Positions 1-8,500 of a stretch of 48,321 nucleotides of DNA are shown here, piece after piece. The stretch covers positions 1 to 48,321 of the forward strand of contig JBHEPF010000158.1 in the NCBI GenBank assembly GCA_046260445.1. The letters are read 5' to 3'. Within the stretch, counting starts at the first letter, position 1, and each line of letters starts with the position of its first letter. A program made the translations under genes and the position numbers. A model generated the notes under the pieces. That model ran no database searches. It was not told the DNA's origin and was given only the letters and a program-made list of their open reading frames with translations. Source of the DNA: F2B08 sp046260445. Lineage in GTDB: Bacteria > Actinomycetota > Actinomycetes > Actinomycetales > Dermatophilaceae.

Positions 1-168
1 CCCGACCCCTCGCGCCAGGTCGGCGGCCACAGCGGAGACGTTCGCCGTGCCCGGTTGCAGCACGACCACGAAGGACTGCGGGGCAGGTGGACCGGCGACC
101 GCCGTCGTCACCATCCCCAGAACGAGTGCGAACGCGGTGACGACCGCTTGAACGATCCTTCTGTTCAT
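1..168 (-). CDS. Secreted subtilase-like (S8) protein, N-terminal fragment
   Basis: The gene runs off the left edge; only its first 56 codons are present. The ATG at 168 follows an AGGAG ribosome binding site 7 nt upstream. The protein opens with a short basic stretch (MNRRI) and a hydrophobic core ending in TTAVAGPP, a good Sec signal peptide with likely cleavage after the AVA. The mature start, FVVVLQPGT followed by NVSAVAADLA, resembles the opening beta strand and helix of inhibitor I9 propeptides of subtilisin-like proteases. The signal peptide is clear. The protease assignment rests on about 25 residues, so another secreted protein with an I9-like domain is possible. Confidence 0.6.
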   Translation of the reverse strand, partial: MNRRIVQAVVTAFALVLGMVTTAVAGPPAPQSFVVVLQPGTANVSAVAADLARGVG

Positions 169-190
169 CGTTCCGCTCCTGCCATCCGGA

Positions 191-202
191 CCTCAATTGA
201 GG
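191..202. promoter_or_regulatory. 12 bp perfect palindrome upstream of the secreted-protein gene
   Basis: CCTCAATTGAGG is a perfect palindrome 22 bp upstream of the ATG at 168, in a locally AT-richer stretch. It overlaps a possible minus-strand -10 (TAGCCT), so it could be an operator. No regulator is identifiable from the sequence. Confidence 0.3.
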
Positions 203-277
203 CTAGCGCCACACTCCGGCTACGCATAGACCACTTGACGTTGATGGCCGTTTTAGGTAATGAGCGGGCATCAAGAT

Positions 278-1678
278 CTATCCCCGACCGGTCATGTCCT
301 CCGGCACCACCCAGGCGTCGAAGTCCTCCCCGGTGAGGTGGCCGCTGGCGACGGCGGCGTCCCGTAGCGTGGTCCCCTCCTTGTGAGCCCGCTTGGCGAT
401 CTCGGCGGCCTTGTCGTAGCCGATGTGGGGGTTGAGGGCGGTGACGAGCATGAGGGAGCGGTCGACGAGCTCGGCGATGCGGTCGAGGTTCGGCTCGATA
501 CCGCGCGCACAGTGCTCCTCGAAGCCGCGCATCCCGTCGGCGAGCAGCCGGATCGACTGACAGACGTTGTGGGCGATCATCGGCCGGAACACGTTGAGCT
601 CGAAGTTGCCTGAGGCCCCGCCGACGGAGACGGCGACGTCGTTGCCCATCACCTGGACGCAGAGCATGGTCATCGCCTCGCTCTGGGTCGGGTTTACCTT
701 GCCCGGCATGATCGAGCTGCCCGGCTCGTTGGCGGGGATGCTGATCTCGCCGAGCCCCGACCGCGGGCCACTGGCCATCCAGCGGACGTCGTTGGCGATC
801 TTCATCAGCGATGCTGCGAGCCCTTTGAGTGCACCGTGCAGGTGGACGAGCCCGTCACAGGTCGCCAGGGCCTCGAACTTGTTGGGTGCCGTCACGAAGC
901 CCAGCCCGGTGAACTCGGCGATCTCCGCGGCGACGCCCTCCGCATACCCGTCGGGGGTGTTGAGGCCGGTGCCGACCGCGGTGCCACCGAGGGCGAGCTC
1001 GCGGACGTGGGGGAGCGCGTCGCGCAGATGCCGCTCGGCGTGCTCGAGCTGAGCCACCCACCCACTGAGCTCCTGACCCAGGGTGAGCGGAGTCGCGTCC
1101 ATGAGGTGGGTCCGGCCGATCTTGACGATGTCGTCGAACTCGGCGGTCTTGGCCGCCAACGTGGCTCGCAGCCGGTCGAGGGCCGGCAGGAGATTCCGCT
1201 CAACCCCTTCGACGGCGGCGACGTGCATTGCGGTCGGGTATACGTCGTTGCTCGACTGGCTCTTGTTGACGTCGTCGTTGGGGTGGACGAGCCGGTCGCC
1301 GCCGCGCTCGCCACCGAGGATCTCGCTCGCCCGGTTGGCGATCACCTCGTTGAGGTTCATGTTGGTCTGGGTGCCGGAGCCGGTCTGCCAGACGACGAGC
1401 GGGAACTCCGAGACGTGGTCACCCGCGAGGACCTCGTCGGCCGCCGCGACGATCGCCTCCGAGGCGTCCTCGCGGAGCACGCCCAGTCGCGCGTTGATGA
1501 CAGCGCTCGACCGCTTGACGATGGCGAGGGCGCGGATGACCTCGGCCGGCTGCCGCTCGCCGGAGATGGCGAAGTTCTCCAGCGACCGCTGGGTCTGCGC
1601 CCCCCACAGATGGTCCGCCGGAACCTCGACCGGCCCGATTGTGTCGTGCTCCACTCGATGCGTCGCGTCGTTGCTCAT
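278..1678 (-). CDS. fumC: Class II fumarate hydratase
   Basis: 466 residues, the usual length of the cytosolic iron-independent fumarase that interconverts fumarate and malate in the TCA cycle. The family signature GSSIMPGKVN lies at residues 320-329. The substrate-binding loops SGTQTNMN (101-108) and NKSQSSND (138-145), and the GRTH catalytic histidine near 191, are all present. The reading frame stays open upstream, but residues before MSNDATHR do not look like fumarase. The ATG at 1678 also sits 6 nt after a TACGAT -10 box, so a leaderless start there is best supported. It is divergent from the MDR oxidoreductase gene, with only 22 bp between start codons. It lies apart from sdhCAB, which makes its substrate. 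Confidence 0.96.
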   Translation of the reverse strand: MSNDATHRVEHDTIGPVEVPADHLWGAQTQRSLENFAISGERQPAEVIRALAIVKRSSAVINARLGVLREDASEAIVAAADEVLAGDHVSEFPLVVWQTGSGTQTNMNLNEVIANRASEILGGERGGDRLVHPNDDVNKSQSSNDVYPTAMHVAAVEGVERNLLPALDRLRATLAAKTAEFDDIVKIGRTHLMDATPLTLGQELSGWVAQLEHAERHLRDALPHVRELALGGTAVGTGLNTPDGYAEGVAAEIAEFTGLGFVTAPNKFEALATCDGLVHLHGALKGLAASLMKIANDVRWMASGPRSGLGEISIPANEPGSSIMPGKVNPTQSEAMTMLCVQVMGNDVAVSVGGASGNFELNVFRPMIAHNVCQSIRLLADGMRGFEEHCARGIEPNLDRIAELVDRSLMLVTALNPHIGYDKAAEIAKRAHKEGTTLRDAAVASGHLTGEDFDAWVVPEDMTGRG

Positions 1679-1684
1679 CGATCC

Positions 1685-1694
1685 ATCGTAGAGT
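1685..1694. promoter_or_regulatory. Overlapping back-to-back -10 boxes of fumC and the MDR gene
   Basis: On the minus strand TACGAT (1685-1690) ends 6 nt before the fumC ATG. On the plus strand TAGAGT (1689-1694) ends 6 nt before the ATG at 1701. The two hexamers share the TA pair at 1689-1690. Both spacings fit leaderless transcripts starting on the A of ATG, so the 22 bp between start codons holds the core of both promoters. No ribosome binding site is visible for either gene. Confidence 0.6.
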
Positions 1695-1700
1695 CGCTGC

Positions 1701-2699
1701 ATGCGCGCATGGCAGGTCTCTGAGCTCGGTGAACCCACGGACGTCCTCACCGAGGTAGACCTCGATCTCCCGGAGATCCACGGTGCACAGCTTCTGGTCC
1801 GCACGCTGGCCGCTCCCGCCAACTTCCCCGACGTGCTCATGTGCCGGGGCATGTACCAGGTGCGTCCACCCTTGCCCTTCACCCCCGGCGTCGAGGGCTG
1901 CTTCGAGGTCGTGGACGTCGGCCCGCACGTCACAGACTGGGCGGCCGGGGACCGGGTCATCGGCGGCACGGTCCTGCCGCACGGAGCGTTCGCGGAGTAT
2001 GCGGTGCTGGACTCCGCAGGGACCTTCGCCGCACCGCATTCGCTGACCCACGAGGAGGCCTCGGCGCTCTACATCGGCTACCAGACCGGGTGGTTCGCCT
2101 TGCACCGCCGGGCCCGGATCCAGGAGGGTGAGACGCTGCTCATCCACGCTGCTGCCGGAGGCGTCGGCTCGGCCGCGATCCAGCTCGGCAAGGCAGCCGG
2201 TGCGCGGGTGATCGGTGTTGTGGGTGGCCCCGACAAGGCCGAGTATGCCCGGCGCCTGGGAGCAGACGTCGTCATCGACCGCCACACCCAGGACTTCGTC
2301 GAGGTCGTCAAGGAGGTGACGAGCGGCCGAGGCGCTGATGTCATCTACGACCCGGTCGGTGGCGAGACCTATCAGCGGTCGACGAAGTGCATCGCCTTCG
2401 AGGGCCGCATTCTCGTCATCGGCTTCGCCGGCGGCGACATCCAGCAGGCGGCGCTCAACCACGCGCTCGTGAAGAACTACTCGATCTTGGGGCTGCACTG
2501 GGGCTTGTACGCCGCCCATGACCCGGCCGCCGTCCGGACTTGCCACGACGAGCTGACCCGCCTCGCCGACAAAGGCATCGTCCGGCCGCTCATCGGCGAG
2601 ACACGTGGGCTTGACGAGGTTCCTGCTGGCGTGCAAGCACTTGCGGACGGCATCACAGTCGGCCGTGTGGTGTTCTCGCCGGCCGCATCCAGCTCATAG
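1701..2699 (+). CDS. Zinc-independent MDR-family NADPH:quinone oxidoreductase
   Basis: 332 residues. An N-terminal GroES-like domain is followed by a Rossmann domain with the nucleotide-binding motif AAAGGVGSAAIQLGK near residue 150. There is no structural zinc-binding cysteine lobe, which puts it in the quinone oxidoreductase (QOR) branch of medium-chain dehydrogenases/reductases. Such enzymes use NADPH to reduce quinones or enones; the substrate here cannot be read from sequence. GVEGCFEVVDVG and the C-terminal GRVVFSP strand are typical. It is probably leaderless (TAGAGT 6 nt upstream). Its stop codon abuts the stop of the convergent mscS gene with no spacer. Confidence 0.88.
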   Translation: MRAWQVSELGEPTDVLTEVDLDLPEIHGAQLLVRTLAAPANFPDVLMCRGMYQVRPPLPFTPGVEGCFEVVDVGPHVTDWAAGDRVIGGTVLPHGAFAEYAVLDSAGTFAAPHSLTHEEASALYIGYQTGWFALHRRARIQEGETLLIHAAAGGVGSAAIQLGKAAGARVIGVVGGPDKAEYARRLGADVVIDRHTQDFVEVVKEVTSGRGADVIYDPVGGETYQRSTKCIAFEGRILVIGFAGGDIQQAALNHALVKNYSILGLHWGLYAAHDPAAVRTCHDELTRLADKGIVRPLIGETRGLDEVPAGVQALADGITVGRVVFSPAASSS

Positions 2700-3503
2700 T
2701 CAGGCGGGTTCGTCGCCGCTCCAGATGACGCGCTGGGGGAACGCGATGGTGATACCAGCCCGGTCCAGGCCACGCTTGATCGCCATGGCGGCCTCGCTCC
2801 TCGCCTTCCAGGTCGAGGCCATGTCCGACGGGTGCCAGAACATGGCAGCGAAGTTGATCGAGCTGTCGGCGAACTCCTCGACCCAAGCGCTCGGGGCCGG
2901 CCGACCCTCCAGCGCCCCGTGCTCGCTCAACGAGGAGATGAGCACCTGCTGGGCACGCTCCAGGTCGGTGTCGTAGGCGACGCCGACGGCGAGCGTGCTG
3001 CGACGGAGCGGAGTGCGCGTGTGGTTGACGATGGGGTGGCTCAGGACATCGGCGTTGGGCAGGACGACATCAAGCCCGTCATAGGTGCGCAACCTGGTCG
3101 CCCGCAGGTCGATGTCGAGGACCGTCCCCTCGTAGTCCCCGCTGCGGATCTGGTCACCGACCTTGAAGGGTCGACGCGCCTGGATCGTCAGCCCGGCGAG
3201 GAAGTTCTGCAACAGGTCCTGGGCCGCGATGGCGACGGCGATGCCACCCACCCCCATGGCGCCGAGGAGCGGGCCGACCCGGACACCGGCGAGCTGCAGC
3301 GCATACACGGTGCCCAGCACGAAGAGGACGACGCTCGCCAGCCGCCCGACCTGACGGCCGGTGTTGGGCTTGCCGTCCTCGCCGCCGATGCCGCGGGTGA
3401 CGACGCGGTGCAGCAGGAGGCTGAGCACCACGGTGATGACGAAGGCCGCGAGGCCCACGCCGAGAGGACCGATCCGGTCCTGCAGCTCGGATACGTCAGA
3501 CAC
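2700..3503 (-). CDS. Small-conductance mechanosensitive channel, MscS family
   Basis: 267 residues. About three hydrophobic segments lie in the first 105 residues. The third, with GVGGIAVAIAAQDLLQNFLAG, is the Gly/Ala-rich pore helix typical of MscS. The cytoplasmic beta domain follows: RRPFKVGDQIRSGDYEGTV, then the VVLPNADVLSHPIVN motif. The channel opens under membrane tension to release solutes after osmotic downshock. The start is GTG at 3503, with a GAGGGGG ribosome binding site about 8 nt upstream. The N-terminus is short, as in compact MscS/YnaI-type proteins. It is convergent with the MDR gene. Confidence 0.9.
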   Translation of the reverse strand: MSDVSELQDRIGPLGVGLAAFVITVVLSLLLHRVVTRGIGGEDGKPNTGRQVGRLASVVLFVLGTVYALQLAGVRVGPLLGAMGVGGIAVAIAAQDLLQNFLAGLTIQARRPFKVGDQIRSGDYEGTVLDIDLRATRLRTYDGLDVVLPNADVLSHPIVNHTRTPLRRSTLAVGVAYDTDLERAQQVLISSLSEHGALEGRPAPSAWVEEFADSSINFAAMFWHPSDMASTWKARSEAAMAIKRGLDRAGITIAFPQRVIWSGDEPA

Positions 3504-3558
3504 CCTCAGACCCCCTCACTGCCACGTATGCCATCAGGCAGCCGACCGACACGGAGCA

Positions 3559-4614
3559 TCAGGAGTGGCCCAGCGCGGCAAGACCGTTCGCGAGGAGCAT
3601 CTCCACGCCGCTGCCGGCGTCGTCGAATCCCTCGCCGACGGTCTGACCCTGGACGAAGCGGTAGTGGATGCCTTCCATGACACCGGCGAGCTTGTAGTTC
3701 GCCAGAGCCACGTACCACGGCAGGTGGGTGAGGTCGCGTTCGCTGACCGACGCATACCGCTCGATGAGCTGGTCGTTGGACGGATAGCCACCCGCCTGGG
3801 GCGCAGTCGTCACCGCGCTGCTCCAGTTCGGGTCGCGCCCGAGGTCCGAGTACACGAGGAGGAGGGCGAGGTCGGTGAGGGGATCACCGATGGTCGACAT
3901 CTCCCAGTCGAGGACGGCGGTGATCGGGTCGCCCTCGAGGGTGGGGTCGACGAGGCAGTTGTCGAGACGGTAGTCACCGTGGACGATCCCGGTCGGGCCC
4001 TGCTCGGGCACCTCCTTCGCGAGCGCCTCGAAAAGCGCGGTCTCACCGGGCAGGTCCCGGCTGCGGGAGGCGTCGAACTGCATCCGCCAGCGGCGCACCT
4101 GCCGCTCGAGGAACCCGTCCGGCCTACCGAAGTCGCCGAGACCGACCGACCCCGGGTCGATGGAGTGCAGGTCGGCCAGGACGGTCATGAGCTGCTCGAT
4201 GATCGCCTCGGTGCGCTCGGCGCCGAGCTCGTCGAGCTCCTCCGTGGTGCGGTAGGCGAGGCCGCTCGCCTTGGTCATCACGTAGAAGGGCGCACCGAGA
4301 ACGGAGTCGTCGGCGCAGGTGGCGATGATGAGCGGCACGGGGACGGCCGAGCCCTCGAGTGCGCTGATGACGCGCGACTCACGGCCCATGTCGTGCGCGG
4401 TGGCCAGGACATGGCCGAGCGGGGGTCGTCGGAGCACGAGCTCCTGACCGGCCCCGTCCCGGATGATGTACGTGAGGTTGGACTTGCCGCCGGCGACGAG
4501 GGTGCCGGTGAGGTCACCCTCGATCGCTCCGGCGTGGTGCTCATGGAGCCACGACGCCAGAGTGGGAAGGTCGGCACCGGGCAGGTCGGGCTGCGGGGTG
4601 GTCTCCTCGCTCAT
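3559..4614 (-). CDS. Phosphotransferase (APH/ACAD10-like kinase fold) linked to acyl-CoA metabolism
   Basis: 351 residues with an aminoglycoside phosphotransferase-like kinase fold. The N-lobe has a glycine-rich GGKSNLTYII loop and an LVLRRPP ATP-binding lysine/arginine strand near residue 60. The catalytic loop IVHGDYRLDNCL and the metal-binding VLDWEMSTIGDPLTDLALL follow. The HGDYRLDN and LDWE signatures match the subfamily found in ACAD10/ACAD11 and bacterial acyl-CoA dehydrogenase clusters, not antibiotic resistance enzymes. The MaoC hydratase gene lies 19 bp upstream and is probably co-transcribed, supporting a role with hydroxyacyl-CoA or other acyl-CoA substrates. The exact substrate is unknown. 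Confidence 0.87.
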   Translation of the reverse strand: MSEETTPQPDLPGADLPTLASWLHEHHAGAIEGDLTGTLVAGGKSNLTYIIRDGAGQELVLRRPPLGHVLATAHDMGRESRVISALEGSAVPVPLIIATCADDSVLGAPFYVMTKASGLAYRTTEELDELGAERTEAIIEQLMTVLADLHSIDPGSVGLGDFGRPDGFLERQVRRWRMQFDASRSRDLPGETALFEALAKEVPEQGPTGIVHGDYRLDNCLVDPTLEGDPITAVLDWEMSTIGDPLTDLALLLVYSDLGRDPNWSSAVTTAPQAGGYPSNDQLIERYASVSERDLTHLPWYVALANYKLAGVMEGIHYRFVQGQTVGEGFDDAGSGVEMLLANGLAALGHS

Positions 4615-4633
4615 GGTCGCCCCGTCCCCCGGC

Positions 4634-5089
4634 TCACGCGTACATGACCGAGATGGCCTCGGCGTAGCAGGCCGGCTTGTCCGAGCCCTCTAGCTCGACG
4701 GTGACGTTCCAGGTCACCTGGGCCCCGTGGTGCGGGAGGCGCGTGACCTCGCCGACCTCGATCGACCCGCGCAGCCGCGACCCGACGGGGACGGGGCTGA
4801 GGAAGCGGACCTTGTTGGCGCCGTAGTTGACCCCCATCCGCACGCCCTCGATCGAGTAGATCGTGCTGTAGAAGAGTGGCAGCAGGCTGAGGGTGAGGTA
4901 GCCGTGGGCGATCGTCGTGCCGAACGGGCCGTCCTTGGCCCGCTCCTCGTCGACGTGGATCCACTGGTGGTCGCCGGTCGCCTCGGCGAAGCCGTTGATC
5001 CGCTCCTGGGAGACCTCCACCCATGCGCTCGTGCCGAGGTGCTGGCCCGCGAGGGCTTCGAGCTCATCGATGCCGCTGAGTGTGCGCAT
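4634..5089 (-). CDS. MaoC-family (R)-enoyl-CoA hydratase-like protein
   Basis: 151 residues forming a single hot-dog fold. The hydratase-2 motif is intact: FAEATGDHQWIHVDEERA (about residues 34-51) holds the catalytic Asp and His, followed by GTTIAHGYLTLSLLP. The family hydrates trans-2-enoyl-CoA esters. The ATG at 5089 lies 6 nt after a TAAGTT -10 box, so the transcript is probably leaderless and continues into the phosphotransferase gene. Other proteins with this single-domain form act in side reactions of fatty acid or sterol breakdown; the substrate here cannot be inferred. Confidence 0.9.
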   Translation of the reverse strand: MRTLSGIDELEALAGQHLGTSAWVEVSQERINGFAEATGDHQWIHVDEERAKDGPFGTTIAHGYLTLSLLPLFYSTIYSIEGVRMGVNYGANKVRFLSPVPVGSRLRGSIEVGEVTRLPHHGAQVTWNVTVELEGSDKPACYAEAISVMYA

Positions 5090-5095
5090 GGCCCC

Positions 5096-5101
5096 AACTT
5101 A
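5096..5101 (-). promoter_or_regulatory. Leaderless -10 box (TAAGTT) of the MaoC gene
   Basis: TAAGTT ends 6 nt before the ATG at 5089. It overlaps the last codons of the ERCC4-Lsr2 relic immediately upstream. Confidence 0.5.
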
Positions 5102-5510
5102 TCGGTCGCGGTAGGCGATCCAGACCTCTGGGCGTAGCCGTCCGCGGTCTGGAACGGGTATGCGGCGCTCGCGCGCCCAGGCCCGGAACCGGCGCTCGGC
5201 GGCGCTCTCATCCAGGCCGTCGAGCACCACGGACGGCCGGACGTGCGTGAGGCCGAGGATCCTGGAGTACCGGTCCTCGACGACGACCGCGGCATGGTCC
5301 AGCGACGCGAGTTCGGCCAGGACATAGCGGAGCCTGCGGCTGGTCAGCGTGGAGACGAGGTCGGTGAGGGACTTGCGCTCCACTGCTTCGCGGTTCGCCC
5401 GGTCTGCCAGAAGATCGCCTCGCGACCGCCCCGTACATGGGTGAGGACGAACTGGGACCGGTTCTCCCGACCGCGGTCGAGCACGAGCGTCCGCGCGATG
5501 TCAGTAGACC
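5099..5510 (-). pseudogene. Decayed ERCC4-domain/Lsr2-like DNA-binding protein gene
   Basis: Two reading frames carry pieces of one actinobacterial protein type. From about 5510 to 5384 one frame reads LVLDRGRENRSQFVLT, then EAIFWQTGRTAKQ. From 5383 another frame reads ERKSLTDLVSTLTSRRLRY, then AAVVVEDRYSRI and VRPSVVLDGL, the ERCC4 nuclease core. The end, PDRGRLRPEVW, resembles the Lsr2 C-terminal DNA-binding region. From memory of intact homologues (about 300 residues), the N-terminus, the segment with the first acidic nuclease residues, and a stretch after VVLDGL are missing. A 94-codon GTG frame (5099-5383) remains open and could still be expressed, but the frame change and lost catalytic part point to a pseudogene. 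Confidence 0.72.
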
Positions 5511-5524
5511 TTGACCGTGCGCGG

Positions 5525-8500
5525 TCAGTCCACCTGCGCCTGCTCGCAGAGCCGCATGAAGGCGCCGAGGGCGACGAGCTCGGCGGTCGAGCGGGGCGCG
5601 AAGTCGGTGAGCACGTCGGAGCGGACGATGTAGGCCGCGAGCTGCCCGCGGGAGAGAGCGACATTGAGCCGGTTGCGGTCGAGGAGGAACCTGATGCCCC
5701 GCGTGATGTTGCCGTGCGATGACGCGGCGAGGGAGACGATCGCGACGGCCGCCTCCTGTCCTTGGAACTTGTCCACGGTCCCCACCGGGATGTCCGCGTA
5801 TCCGGCGTCCTCGAGGGTGCGTCGCAGCAGGTGGACCTGGTTGTTGTAGGGGGTGATGACGATGAGGTCGCGTTGCTCCAACGGTCGAGGACCGCGCAGG
5901 CTGCCGTCGTGGTCGCGCTCGGCCGGGTCGTGCCACGTGCGTCCGACCAGTTCACGGACGATCCGCACCACCTCGTCGGCCTCCTCGGGCGAGGAGGTCG
6001 CGTTGTCGCGGTGCTCGACGATCCGCTGGTGCAGCCCAGGGGTGACCCCGTCGAGCGAACGGACCGCGCTGGCGGCCCCCTCGGCGCGCAGCTCACCGTC
6101 GTAGGCCAGCTCGGACAGCGGCGCGGCCAGGGCCGGATGCAGTCGCCAGGTGCTTTCGAGGAAGTAACCGTGGGTGGCAGGCAGAGTCCGGCCCTGGGCC
6201 GGGTCCTCGGGCAGCAGCCAGCCCAGCGCCGAGGCGTCGACCGGGTCCGGATGCGACCCGGTGCTCACCTGCGGGAGCTGCGCCGGGTCCCCGAGTAGGA
6301 GCAGTCGGGCGCCGGCGACCGACGCGGCGAGGGTCTTGGCCAGGGAGTACTGACCCGCCTCGTCGATGACGACGAGGTCGAGCTGACCGCGCTCGACCCG
6401 CTTGGTGTTCGTGAGGTCCCAGACCGTGCCGCCGACGACGTAGCCGCCCTCCTGCTCTGCGGTGAACGTGCGCAGCGCATCGGCCTTGTCGAGCGCGGTC
6501 CATCGCGGGCTGCTCGTCTCGCGGGTGTGCTTGGCCACCTGCGTGGCTGGGACACCGGCATCGATGACGGAGTCGAGGATGTTCTCGATGGCCTTGTGGC
6601 TCTGCGAGCAGATGCCCACCCGCCAGGCGTGGTCTCGGACCAGGCGTGCGATGGCGCGGCCGCCGACATAGGTCTTGCCCGTGCCGGGTGGACCCTGCAC
6701 CGCGACGTAAGAGTCGTCCATCCCGCGCAGCGCGTCGACGATCGCATCGACGTAGCGACCGGTGCCCTCGGCCACCGGTGGCAAGGGACCACCGTCGCGC
6801 ATCCGGGGCGGACAGCGCAGGAGCACGTCGATCGCAGCCCGGGTGGGCAGGGTGGGGTGGGTCCGAAGCAGCTGCTCGCCGACCTCGGCCAGGGCCTTGT
6901 CGATCGAGGCGGTGCCGATCGAGTCGACCTCGACGAGCGCGACCGGGAGGTCGTCGTGCCCCTCCTTGGACGGCGCGCACTCCTCGATGGTGAGGTGCTG
7001 CCGCAGCCGGTGGGTGCCGACGATCTCGTCGCGCACCTCCACGATGGTCACCGCACTGGGGGAGGCACAGTACAGATGCCCCTCGGAGGCGGACAGGCCG
7101 GCGGGGGCGGGAACGGCATACACCGTCTTGTAGGTCTTGCCGCGCTGCAGCGGCGCGCTCCTGAGCGGCTCTCCCGTGAGTCGCAGGGTGCGTCGCGGGA
7201 CCCGCTGGCGCGGCGCCGTCATCGCCCAGTCGGACGCGACCTCGGCGTCCTTGACGATGAGCACCGCCTCGTCGCCGCTGCGCCAGTCTCGGATGGGGGT
7301 GCGGAGCCGCTCGAAGTGTCGCTGCCACTTCGGCTTGTCCTCTCGCGCGTGGAAGAGGACAGCGGACGCCGCGAGCGCGAGGACCCGCTGCTCCGGGGTG
7401 CGATCTCCGGGCTTGACCCCGGCGATGAGGCCGCGCAGCCGCTCCTCCACCCGCATGAGAGAGAGACGGTGCTCCGATGGAACGGTGGGCTTGCCGGCGA
7501 CACCGGGCGTGACGCCGTGGACGTCGGTCTGGCCGAGCAGCCACTCGCGCAGCTGGTAGGTCGAGACGCAGTCGTCCTCGTTGTAGCGACGGATCTCGTC
7601 GAGCTTGGCGGCTGCGGCGTCGATCCGGCCGGACTCTCTCGCCGACACATACTCGTGGTAGGCGACGATCGACGCCGCACCCTCGCTCACGCCGTCCTTG
7701 TCGCGCTCTCCGCGGTAAAGCGCCTCGACCTTCTTCAGCGAGTAGGACCGGTCCGAGATCCGGATCCCGCCGCGGACGACGGAATAGAGATCCACGAACA
7801 CGCCGTCCCGGAGCAGCTGGTCGACATCGTCCTCGCACACGCCGTGCCGGGCGGCCAGGCGGAGCAGGGCGGAGGGCTCGTATGCGGCGTAGTGGTAGAC
7901 GTGCAGGTCGGGCCAGCGGCCGCGCCGCTCCGCGAGATAGGCGATGAAGTCGATGAGAGCCTGGCGCTCATGCACCCGGTCGTGCGCCCAGAAGGCCCGG
8001 AAGGACGGCTCGCCTCCGGTCTCGAGGCGGTCCACCTCGATGACCCCGAAGAGGTACTCGAGTCCCCAGGCGGCGTCGCCCCGCTCGACCCACATCGGGT
8101 CGCCCTCGAAGTCGAAGAAGATGTCGCCGGGGCTGCGCGCCGGGAGCATTGCCAGGACCGACTGGTCGACGACCTCATGGCGCACCGGCCCCCCGGACTC
8201 GATCTGCTCGAGCTGCAGGCGGGCCTGGGCGCTGAGCCGCTCGAGGACGCCCTCGCGCAGGTCGTCGACCGGATCGGTGCGGGCGGCGAGGTCGTGCCGG
8301 GTCGAGACCCCGGCCTCGATGAGCCGTCGTCGGGTCGGTCCGCGCACCCCTGCCACGAGCAGCACGTCGTCGTGCTCCTCGAGCGCCTCGGCGCAGGTGT
8401 CGCAGCGACCACAGGCCATGAGGTCGTCCACCCCCCATGTGATGGGCCGGTCGGCGCCGACCCGGGCGTCGACCAGCGCGGCGAGGCGGGCTCGCCGGGC

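Noticed and set aside
1679..1969. A 97-residue N-terminal extension of fumarase.
   Set aside because: It lacks similarity to fumarases, overlaps the divergent MDR gene and lies upstream of a well-placed -10 box.
3559..4614. An aminoglycoside resistance gene.
   Set aside because: The fold is APH-like, but LDWEMSTIGDPLTDL and the MaoC neighbour fit the ACAD10-type metabolic subfamily.
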